Shown piece by piece: positions 42,735 to 51,931 of a stretch of DNA of 64,000 nt. This DNA is from Arthrobacter sp. PAMC 25486 (GTDB taxonomy: Bacteria; Actinomycetota; Actinomycetes; Actinomycetales; Micrococcaceae): positions 4,238,439 through 4,302,438 of the forward strand of contig NZ_CP007595.1 of the NCBI RefSeq assembly GCF_000785535.1. Direction: 5' to 3'. The notes beneath the pieces were generated by a model that saw only the letters and a program-made list of their open reading frames with translations, did not search any database and was not told the origin of the DNA. A program made the translations under genes and the position numbers. Position 1 is the stretch's first letter, and the number at the start of each line of letters is the position of its first letter.

Positions 42735-45413
42735 TTAGCGCGGGGAATCCGCTGTGTCGGCCAGCGACGAGGCGTCGGCCGGCACATCGGCCGCAACCAA
42801 CTTGGCACCCTCAACATCCACATCCGGCAGGATCTTATCCAGCCACTTCGGGATCCACCAGGCCGAGGAGCCCATCAGGTGCATGGCCGCCGGGACGATG
42901 GTCATGCGCACCACGAATGCGTCGATCAGCACGCCGAATGCCAGCGCGAAACCAAGCGGGCGCACCATGGTGAGGTGGCTGAAGATGAAGCCGGAGAACA
43001 CGCTGATCATGATGATCGCCGCGGCCGTGACAACGGGTGCGGCATGCTTGAAACCGGTGCGCACGGCCTGCTTGGCGTCCTGCCCGTGAGCGTAGGCCTC
43101 GCGCATGCCAGAAGCAATGAACACCTGGTAGTCCATGGCCAGCCCAAACAGTACGCCGATCAGGATGATGGGCAGGAAGCTGAGCACGGCGGCCGGATTG
43201 GCCACATCGAAAATGCCACCCAGCCAGCCCCACTGGTACACGGCCACCACGCCGCCAAACGCCGCAACGAGCGACAGCAGGAAGCCCGCGGTCGCCAGCA
43301 GCGGCACCAGGATGGAGCGGAAAACGAGGATCAGCAGCAGCAATGAAAGTCCGACGACGATGGCCAGGTATGGGGGCAGCGCCGCTCCCAGCTTTTCCGA
43401 GACATCGACGTTGGCGGCCGTTTGTCCGGTCAGGCCGATGGAGACGTCCAGGGTCGACTTGATGGTGGCACCCTCCGCGCGCAGGTCGTGGACCACCTGG
43501 ACGGTGCTTTCGCTGGCAGGGCCCTCGGTCGGGATGACCTGGTAAATGGCCGTGCGCAGGTCCCCGCTCAGCGTGACCGGAACGGCCGCCTTGACGTTCT
43601 TGACGTGGCGGAGCTGGTCGGCAACGTCGAGGTTCAGGGTCGTTGCGGCTGCCTCGTCCAGGCCAGCGGGCAGTGAGCCAACCACAATGATGGGCCCGTT
43701 CATGCCTTCGCCGAAGTTCTGCCCGGTGATGGAGTAAGCCTGGTAAGCGCTCGAATCGACAGGTTCGGACCCGCCGTCGGGCAGGGCAAGGCGCAGCCCG
43801 GTGGCCGGGATGGCGATGACGCATAGCGCCAGCACGGCAGTGATCAGGGAGATGACCGGGTGCTTGGTGACCAGTCCGCCCCAGCCCTTGGCGCTGGCAG
43901 CCACTTCCTTTGACTCATCCGCAGCGGCACGTTCCGCAGTGGACAAGCCTGTTGTCTCGGCGTCGTGCTTCTCCGTCGCGACCGCATTCTTTGCCCAGCC
44001 CCGCTTGGAAATGACGCGGCGGCCCAGCAGTGACAGGATCGCCGGGGTCAAGGTCAGTGCAATGATGACCGAGACGGCAACCGTGGCTGCTGCGGCCAGG
44101 CCCAGGATGGCCAGGAACGGCAAGCCGGTCACGGACAGGGCGGCCAGTGCAATGACCACAGTCAGGCCGGCGAAGGTCACGGCATTGCCGGACGTCCCTG
44201 TGGCCTTTGCAATGGATTCGCGCATATCCATGCCGGTGCGGATCTGCTGGCGGTGCCGGTTGACGATGAACAGCGAGTAGTCGATGCCCACGGCCAGGCC
44301 CAGCATGAGCGCCAGCATCGGGGAGATGGAGGACATTTCAATCACGGTGGTCAACGCCATGGTGCCGCCCACGCCGACGCCGACTCCCACGAGCGCCATG
44401 ACCAGCGGCAGTCCGGCGGCCCAAAAGGTGCCCAGCATGATCAGCAGAACCACGACGGCCACTGCCACGCCAACGATCTCGGACGCGCCGAACAGGGCGG
44501 AGACGTCCTCAACAATTTCCTTGCTGTAGGAAACCGTGACGCCGTCCACGTTCAGGGTGTTCAGTTTGTCCTGGACCAGCTGCCGGTTTGCCGGGGTCAC
44601 GCCGTTCATTGACTCGGTGAACTGGATTTGCCCAATGGCGGCCTTGTTGTTTTCGGACACAAACAGCACACCGGCTGCGGCATCAGCGGTGCGCTGACCC
44701 GCAGTGAGCTCGGCCTTCTTCTCCGCCAGGGTGGCCTGGGCGGCGTCGAACTGGGCCTTGCCGGCAGTGTACTGATCCTGCCCTGCCTGCCACTGCGCCC
44801 GCCCGGCATCCAGTTGGGTCTGTGCGGCTGCGAGCTGCGCGGCGCCTGCTTCGGCCTCCGGAGAGCCTGCCGGCAGTGCTGCCAGCTGGGCCTTTTGGGC
44901 GTCAAGCTGCGCCTGTCCGGCGTCTAGCTGGGCCTTCGTGGCAGCTAGCTCCTGGGCGGCAGCATCCAGCTTCGGCTGTTCCGCCTGCACCTGCGCCTCA
45001 CCGGCAGCCAGCGCCTTGGCGCCCTCCGCCAGCTGGGCCTGGCCCGCAGTCTTCTGCGCCGTGGTCAGGAAAGGATCAATGACGCCCTTGACGGTGGGGA
45101 CGGTGGTGACGGTTTCCAGGGCGGCCGTGATGGCCTTTTCCTGGCCCGGGGTAAACGCCTTGCCGTCGGTGCTCGTGAACACCACGGTGCCGGAACCGCC
45201 CGATGCCTCCGGCAGCTCAGCCGCCAGCTTGTCGGCCATCTGCTGGGTCTCGGTGCCGGGAATCTCGAAGTTGTTGGACATGGGGCCCATGAACAGTGCG
45301 GCGGCACCGCCAACCATGCCCATGATGACGGCCCAGGCGGCAATAACCAGCCATGCGCGGTGGGCGGAGAACCGCCCCAGTCGATAGAGCCAAAGGGCCA
45401 TGATCGTGTCCAT
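42735..45413 (-). CDS. MMPL/RND-family exporter with long extracytoplasmic coiled coil
   Basis: 892-residue RND-superfamily membrane transporter, probably exporting a lipid or hydrophobic compound using the proton gradient. N-terminal helix (WLVIAAWAVIMGMVGGAAAL), extracytoplasmic domain with a long heptad-rich stretch at about 121-245 (LDAGQAQLDAQKAQLAA), then two sets of membrane segments with the MMPL marks AVGIDYSLFIVNRHRQQI, and GLAMDYQVFIASGMREAYAHG (GXXXDY for the proton relay). The coiled coil may link it to partner proteins, as in YhgE/MmpL relatives. It is the second gene of a pair with the TetR regulator (71 bp upstream), whose operator is visible, so expression is likely repressed by that protein. 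Confidence 0.9.
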   Translation of the reverse strand: MDTIMALWLYRLGRFSAHRAWLVIAAWAVIMGMVGGAAALFMGPMSNNFEIPGTETQQMADKLAAELPEASGGSGTVVFTSTDGKAFTPGQEKAITAALETVTTVPTVKGVIDPFLTTAQKTAGQAQLAEGAKALAAGEAQVQAEQPKLDAAAQELAATKAQLDAGQAQLDAQKAQLAALPAGSPEAEAGAAQLAAAQTQLDAGRAQWQAGQDQYTAGKAQFDAAQATLAEKKAELTAGQRTADAAAGVLFVSENNKAAIGQIQFTESMNGVTPANRQLVQDKLNTLNVDGVTVSYSKEIVEDVSALFGASEIVGVAVAVVVLLIMLGTFWAAGLPLVMALVGVGVGVGGTMALTTVIEMSSISPMLALMLGLAVGIDYSLFIVNRHRQQIRTGMDMRESIAKATGTSGNAVTFAGLTVVIALAALSVTGLPFLAILGLAAAATVAVSVIIALTLTPAILSLLGRRVISKRGWAKNAVATEKHDAETTGLSTAERAAADESKEVAASAKGWGGLVTKHPVISLITAVLALCVIAIPATGLRLALPDGGSEPVDSSAYQAYSITGQNFGEGMNGPIIVVGSLPAGLDEAAATTLNLDVADQLRHVKNVKAAVPVTLSGDLRTAIYQVIPTEGPASESTVQVVHDLRAEGATIKSTLDVSIGLTGQTAANVDVSEKLGAALPPYLAIVVGLSLLLLILVFRSILVPLLATAGFLLSLVAAFGGVVAVYQWGWLGGIFDVANPAAVLSFLPIILIGVLFGLAMDYQVFIASGMREAYAHGQDAKQAVRTGFKHAAPVVTAAAIIMISVFSGFIFSHLTMVRPLGFALAFGVLIDAFVVRMTIVPAAMHLMGSSAWWIPKWLDKILPDVDVEGAKLVAADVPADASSLADTADSPR

Positions 45414-45484
45414 TCTGTGTTGTGCAGCGTAGGTGTCGAACGTTTATGTCGATGGCGGCGCGGGCGGGCGCCGCCGGGGAAAGA

Positions 45485-46207
45485 CTAGTTTTTGAAGCCG
45501 TGGCGAAGCTGCGCGATGGTTTCATCCAAAAGGCCGCGCAAATCGGCCAACGTATCGGCGGTGATGTTGGTTCCGTGGCGCTGGAACCAGACCATGAAGG
45601 CGGCCCGGCAACTGCCAACGATGGCGCCGACAAGGATGCAGACGTACAGCTCATCCGTCCCTGCGGGGAGGCGGTGCCTGGCCACTTCGGTAATTTTTTG
45701 GCTGCAGTCCTCCCACGCCTGCAGCTGGAAGCGTCCCAGTTGGGGGTCCTGGGTCAATCCCACCGTTTCGGCCAGGATGGCCAGGGCGTCGGCATGGTCG
45801 CCGTTGGACAGGGCGGCCCGGGCTGACTGGAGCAGCGGTTCATCCAATGGCCGCGCCTCGAGCTCAGCAATGACCTGATCCAGGAAGTCCTCGGTATAGC
45901 TGGCCACGGCCGCCTCCACCGAGGAAAAGTAGTTGAAAAAGGTGCGGCGGGACACCCCGGCGGCGGCAGCAACGTCGTCGACCGTGAAGGCCGTCAAGTC
46001 GCGGTTGCGCAGGAAATTCAGGGCTGCAGCGGCGATGGCCTCGCGGGTGGCGGCCTTGTTCAACTCACGGCGGGAGGGCTGAGGGGCACCGGCACCCGCA
46101 CGGTCATCGACACCGTCATCGACGCTGGACGCTGCACTGGAAGGGGTAGCGGTCACTGCGTTGGTTGCTGCGCCGGTCGCTGCCGGGGGAAGGGGAGGAG
46201 TACTCAC
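45485..46207 (-). CDS. TetR-family regulator of the MMPL exporter
   Basis: 240-residue repressor from GTG 46207. After a 50-residue low-complexity leader (rich in A, S, D) comes the TetR HTH: ATREAIAAAALNFLRNRDLT AFTVDDVAAAAGVSRRTFFN YFSSVEA; the rest is the helical ligand domain (DFLDQVIAELEARPLDEPLL) ending in LADLRGLLDETIAQLRHGF. It probably represses itself and the downstream exporter. A near-palindromic operator lies 13-29 bases upstream of its start. Ligand unknown. Confidence 0.9.
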   Translation of the reverse strand: MSTPPLPPAATGAATNAVTATPSSAASSVDDGVDDRAGAGAPQPSRRELNKAATREAIAAAALNFLRNRDLTAFTVDDVAAAAGVSRRTFFNYFSSVEAAVASYTEDFLDQVIAELEARPLDEPLLQSARAALSNGDHADALAILAETVGLTQDPQLGRFQLQAWEDCSQKITEVARHRLPAGTDELYVCILVGAIVGSCRAAFMVWFQRHGTNITADTLADLRGLLDETIAQLRHGFKN

Positions 46208-46219
46208 CCTTCTACACTA

Positions 46220-46243
46220 AGTGCAAGTTTGCACTCCGTGCAA
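46220..46243. promoter_or_regulatory. Likely TetR operator
   Basis: AGTGCAA-GT-TTGCACT (46220-46235) is a perfect 7+7 inverted repeat; a third GTGCAA (46238-46243) then an imperfect TTGCA follow. It lies 13 bases upstream of the TetR start codon, where autorepression would act. Confidence 0.75.
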
Positions 46244-46530
46244 ATTGCAAGACGGGTATGCTAAGGGCGATGCGAGTGCGGTTGTGGTGCCTGCCGGGTG
46301 GTCGCCATGTGCCTGTTGGGCGCATGGCGGGTGGCTTCCAGTGCGCCATCTGGTGTGAGAGCCGGCCGTTGCCGGTGGCTGCCGGTTTCCCCGGGTTCAC
46401 TGACCCGCCCACATGCACAAAATCCCGCCCCAGGGCCGGCCTGTGCGGCCGTCCCGGGACGGGACTTGTCATGAGCTTTCACAGTCGGGCGACTGCCCTG
46501 TGCTTGGCGGTGATGCGTTAGCGTCCGCGC
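46244..46530. other. Gene-free region between the TetR and symporter genes
   Basis: About 290 bases. An 86-codon frame on the reverse strand (46212-46472) has no family likeness, contains many R/P/H residues, and covers the TetR operator, so I treat it as chance. Nothing else seen. Confidence 0.5.
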
Positions 46531-47958
46531 TTAGGCGTTGGCGGTTTCGCGCTTCGGGGCGTTGTCCTCAACGCCGCTTGCGCTGTTCAGGTCTGCCAAC
46601 AGATCATCGGCGTCGTCCGCGAAGGGGTTGCCGTTGCGGGGAGCGTTGTACAGTTCCTCATCCAGGATGCCTTGGCGCTTGGAGACGATGGTGGGAACCA
46701 GCGCCTGGCCTGCCACGTTGACCGCGGTCCGGCCCATGTCCAGGATCGGGTCAACTGCCAGCAGAAGTCCGACGCCGGCCAGCGGAAGTCCCAGCGTTGA
46801 CAGCGTCAGCGTGAGCATCACGACGGCGCCGGTTGTCCCTGCCGTGGCGGCAGAACCCAAGACGGAGACGAGCACGATGAGCAGGTACTGGCCCAGATCA
46901 AGCTGGATGCCGAAGAACTGTGCCACGAAAATGGCTGCAATCGCCGGGTAGATCGCGGCGCAACCGTCCATCTTGGTGGTGGCACCCAACGGCACGGCGA
47001 AGGATGCGTAGGCGCGGGGCACGCCCAGGTTGCGTTCGGTCACACGCTGGGTCAGCGGCAGGGTACCGATCGAGGAACGGGACACGAAGCCCAGCTGAAC
47101 GGCAGGCCAAACACCTGAGAAGTACTGCTTGACGGACAGGCCATGGGTCTTGATCAGGACCGGGTAAACCACGAACAGGACCAGTGCCAGACCAACATAG
47201 ATGGCCACAGTGAACTTGCCCAGTGAGCCGATGGTGGTCCAGCCGTAGCTGGCCACGGCGTTGCCGATGAGGCCGACGGTGCCGATCGGGGCCAGACGGA
47301 TGATCCACCACAACACCTTCTGGATGACGGCAAGTGCGGAGCCGTTGAGCTTCAGGAACGGATCGGCAGCCTTGCCGACCTTCAGTGCGGCAATGCCGAT
47401 GACAATGGCAATGACCAGGATCTGCAGGACATTGAAATTAACACTAGTGACCAGGTCGCCGGAGTCGGTGGCCTTGGTGGAAGCGCCCAAGCCCAAGAAG
47501 TTGGACGGGAACAGGCCGATAAGGAAGGCCCACCAGTCGCCCGTCTTGCCCGAATAGTCCTTGGGTGTTGCGGTGCCAGTACCGGCGCCGGGCTGGAAGA
47601 TAGTGCCCAGTGCAATGCCAATGATCACGGCGATGAGGGCGGTGATGGCGAACCAGAGCAGGGTGTTCCACGCCAAGCGGGCCGCGTTGGTGACTTGGCG
47701 CAGGTTGGCGATGGAGGAAACTACTGCCGTGAAGATCAGCGGCACAACGGCCGCCTTCAAGATTGAGACGTAGCTGGAACCGATGAGGCCCAGCGTGGTG
47801 ATGAGGCCATTGCTTTCGGTCTCGGGATCGACGGCGATCTGGCGGGCGACCAGACCCAGGACGAGGCCGAGAACCAGGCCGGCAATGATTTGTACGCCGA
47901 AGGAGCTTGCCCATTTGGGCAGCTTCGACACTTTGGGAGCGCTTGCTGTGGAAGTCAT
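46531..47958 (-). CDS. Dicarboxylate/amino acid:cation symporter (DAACS family)
   Basis: 475-residue membrane transporter bringing in glutamate, aspartate or C4-dicarboxylates with Na+ or H+. Marks: LKAAVVPLIFTAVVSSIANL in helix 3, GFVSRSSIGTLPLTQRVTER for HP1 (serine-rich), FAVPLGATTKMDGCAAIYPA (helix 7), GAVVMLTLTLSTLGLPLAG (HP2), DPILDMGRTAVNVAGQALVP (helix 8 with D...N). The cytosolic C-terminus (KRQGILDEELYNAPR) is acidic. Substrate not readable. Single gene with its own upstream and downstream hairpins. Confidence 0.93.
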   Translation of the reverse strand: MTSTASAPKVSKLPKWASSFGVQIIAGLVLGLVLGLVARQIAVDPETESNGLITTLGLIGSSYVSILKAAVVPLIFTAVVSSIANLRQVTNAARLAWNTLLWFAITALIAVIIGIALGTIFQPGAGTGTATPKDYSGKTGDWWAFLIGLFPSNFLGLGASTKATDSGDLVTSVNFNVLQILVIAIVIGIAALKVGKAADPFLKLNGSALAVIQKVLWWIIRLAPIGTVGLIGNAVASYGWTTIGSLGKFTVAIYVGLALVLFVVYPVLIKTHGLSVKQYFSGVWPAVQLGFVSRSSIGTLPLTQRVTERNLGVPRAYASFAVPLGATTKMDGCAAIYPAIAAIFVAQFFGIQLDLGQYLLIVLVSVLGSAATAGTTGAVVMLTLTLSTLGLPLAGVGLLLAVDPILDMGRTAVNVAGQALVPTIVSKRQGILDEELYNAPRNGNPFADDADDLLADLNSASGVEDNAPKRETANA

Positions 47959-48071
47959 GAATCAACGGTAAGCGGCGGAACATAGCACGCTGAAATTAGT
48001 GTTTCCCCTTGTTACGGATCGCAAATGCAATTGTTACGCGACTATTTGGCGACTGCAGTGACTCCACAGTG

Positions 48072-48142
48072 AAAAAGGACGGTGCCTGCGTCAAAGCGGG
48101 TCGTGTGAAAACCCACTAATTGCGCAAACACCGTCTCTTTTT
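48072..48142. terminator. Hairpin with A and T tracts
   Basis: AAAAAGGACGGTG (48072-48084) pairs with CACCGTCTCTTTTT (48129-48142) with one bulge, T-tract at the right end. Between the DUF885 stop and the symporter start, so most likely the DUF885 terminator (reverse strand). Confidence 0.55.
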
Positions 48143-48145
48143 GCC

Positions 48146-48196
48146 TGACGTGCCAAAAGCAATGACGTGTCAAAAGCCATGACGTGCCAAAAGCTC
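48146..48196. repeat. 17-bp tandem repeat, three units
   Basis: TGACGTGCCAAAAGC(A/T)(A/C), TGACGTGTCAAAAGCCA and TGACGTGCCAAAAGCTC at 48146, 48163 and 48180; the third runs into the stop codon of the DUF885 gene. Positioned directly after its 3' end. Confidence 0.75.
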
Positions 48197-49904
48197 AGTC
48201 CAGCAACGCCATCTTGAGGGTGTCCAGACCCACCGAGCCAAGGTTCAGTGCCTGGGTGTGGAAGTCCCGCAGCGAAAAAGCATCGCCGTCACGGGCAGCA
48301 CGGGCGTCCCGGGTGTCCTCCCACAGCCGTTGCCCCAGCTTGTAGGACGGGGCCTGGCCCGGCCAGCCCAGATACCGGTTGAATTCAAAGTCCAGCTGGC
48401 CCGCGGAGATGTCTATATTGGCCTTGAGGAAGTCAAATCCCGTTTTAGCGGTCCATGTCCCGGTACCCCAGCGGGCGGGGATGGCCAGTTTCAGGTGCAC
48501 ACCGATGTCAAAAACCACCCGGGCCGCGCGCATCCGCTGGCCGTCGAGCATGCCCATCTTGTCGCCAGGGTCGGCGAGGTAGCCAAGGTCGTCCATGAGT
48601 CGTTCTGCGTACAGCGCCCAGCCTTCGCCATGGCCGGAAACCCAGCAGACGTTGCGCCGCCACTCGTTCAACAAGGCCGATTGGTACGTCGCCGTGGCCA
48701 CCTGCAAATGGTGGCCGGGAACGCCCTCGTGGTACACCGTGGTGGTTTCCGCCCACGTGGTGAAGGAGTCCTCGCCCTCAGGAACCGACCACCACATGCG
48801 CCCCGGCCGGGAAAAGTCTTCCGACGGGCCCGTGTAGTAGATGCCGCCGTCCTGAGTGGGTGCGATACGGCATTCCAGGGTGCGCATGATCTCAGGGATG
48901 TCGAACTGGGTGCCGGCCAGTTCGGCCAGGGCCGTGTCCGAGAGCTGTTGCATCCACTCCGTCAACGCCTTCGTGCCGTGCAATTGTCGTTCCGGATCCG
49001 CATTGAGCAGGACCTTCGCCTCGTCAATCGAGGCGCCCGGCTTGATGGCCTCAGCCACAATTTCCTGCTCGGCGATGATTCGGTCGAGCTCGGCCACGCC
49101 CCAGGCGTAGCTTTCCTCCAGATCGATGGTTGCGCCTAGGAACGAGCGGGAGGCGAGCTGGTAGCGTTCCCGGCCCACTGCATCCTCCTGCGGCGCCACC
49201 AGCAGGAGTTCCTCGCGCAGGAAGGTGACCAAGGCGCCATAGCCGCCCCGAGCCAATTCCGCATTGGCGAGCAGCGCGGCGGTGAGGTCGGCAGGGAGGC
49301 CCGTGCCGCCGTCGTCCGTTTCAGGGGAGGGAGCCAGCGCCGCGGACTGTGCCAGCGTGACGAAGAAACCGTTGGCTCCGGCATGCCGTTCGCACTGCTC
49401 GACGACGATTTTCACCTGCCGCGCCGCAGCCACCAAACCGCGCTCGGCCCCGGCCCGCAGGGAGGCGATGTAACCGTCCACCGCAGCAGGGACATTGGCC
49501 AGCCGGTCCGCGATGTGCTGCCAGTCCGTGACGGTTGCGGTGGGCATGAGATCGAAAATGGCCCGAATTTCCTGGGCCGGTGAGGCAATGTTGTTCAGTT
49601 CGGCGAGCGGCCAGCCACTGTCGTGGAGCTCGACGTCAAGGCCCAGCCGCTCCGTCATGGCATGCGCGGTGACGGCATCGACGTCGTCAATTGGCTGGGC
49701 CTGGGCCAAGGCGGCGAGGGTTTCCCGCGCGGCGTCCGCCAATGCGGCCAGGCCGGCGGGGGAGTGGTCCCGGTACTCACTTTCGTGCCCGGGCCGCCCC
49801 AACTGCGTGGCAAATCCGGGATCCAGCGCAAGCAGCGTCTGGGCGTAGTCGTTGGCAATCCGGTCGATGGCGGTGGCGGCACGGGCCGGCGCTGGCGAAG
49901 TCAT
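48195..49904 (-). CDS. DUF885 metalloprotease-like protein
   Basis: 569-residue cytosolic protein of the DUF885 family, related in fold to M3/M32 zinc peptidases. Zinc motif VYHEGVPGHHLQVA (HExxxxH with another H), then GEGWALYAERLMDDLGYL, the downstream E and Y that close the site, and QRMRAARVVFDIGVHL. Its full length is typical of the family. Substrate unknown. It precedes the epsilon subunit of the carboxylase on the same strand (18 bp between), but has no known link. Confidence 0.88.
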   Translation of the reverse strand: MTSPAPARAATAIDRIANDYAQTLLALDPGFATQLGRPGHESEYRDHSPAGLAALADAARETLAALAQAQPIDDVDAVTAHAMTERLGLDVELHDSGWPLAELNNIASPAQEIRAIFDLMPTATVTDWQHIADRLANVPAAVDGYIASLRAGAERGLVAAARQVKIVVEQCERHAGANGFFVTLAQSAALAPSPETDDGGTGLPADLTAALLANAELARGGYGALVTFLREELLLVAPQEDAVGRERYQLASRSFLGATIDLEESYAWGVAELDRIIAEQEIVAEAIKPGASIDEAKVLLNADPERQLHGTKALTEWMQQLSDTALAELAGTQFDIPEIMRTLECRIAPTQDGGIYYTGPSEDFSRPGRMWWSVPEGEDSFTTWAETTTVYHEGVPGHHLQVATATYQSALLNEWRRNVCWVSGHGEGWALYAERLMDDLGYLADPGDKMGMLDGQRMRAARVVFDIGVHLKLAIPARWGTGTWTAKTGFDFLKANIDISAGQLDFEFNRYLGWPGQAPSYKLGQRLWEDTRDARAARDGDAFSLRDFHTQALNLGSVGLDTLKMALLD

Positions 49905-49922
49905 GCCAACGAGCCTACTCGC

Positions 49923-50179
49923 CTACCGCGCCGAACGCCGCCAGGAACCTGCCCCGGGCTTCGGCGGCAAATTCAACCGGGCACGCCGGGCCCAGTGCTG
50001 GGTGGGGGCCCTGGTGGTGCCGCCATCATCTCCCGACTGCAGGGCAAGTACGACGGCGGTCACGGCGGCAAGTTCCTCGGCGCTGGGATTTCCGCGGGTC
50101 ACGTTGAGCAACGGCTCCGCGGCAGTCTCAGCGGCAGGGGTCGCGCCAGGGGCCTGCGAGATTAGGGGGTCATGGGGGA

Positions 50180-50183
<4 letters not shown>
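49923..50183 (-). CDS. Acyl-CoA carboxylase epsilon subunit
   Basis: 86-residue helper protein of actinobacterial acyl-CoA carboxylases: variable leader, then [27 protein letters not shown], the family's core (R/K-G-x-P-(T/S)-x-E-E-(L/V)-A-A-(V/L)), and a proline/arginine-rich C-terminus ([20 protein letters not shown]) ending W-x-x-S. Starts with GTG overlapping the beta-subunit stop (GTGA). It activates the complex in Streptomyces and mycobacteria. Contains one copy of the AAGTACGACGGCG 13-mer on the + strand (50046). Confidence 0.85.
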
Positions 50184-51763
<1,580 letters not shown>

Positions 51764-51931
51764 TGATACTCCGGCTCGATAGTGTGGAAATTTTCAACCC
51801 TTCATAGGAAACGCACAAAAGGGCAATCACTACTGACAGTCTAATGACGATATCTGCCCCTGCATGTGTAGGAACCCTACAAAGTCGCCTGAAAAGAATC
51901 TCGCGTTTTAGCCCAGTGGCCGGGTTTTGTG

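Noticed and set aside
46212..46472. 86-codon reverse-strand gene
   Set aside because: No ribosome binding site, includes the TetR operator, and has a composition like random high-GC frames.
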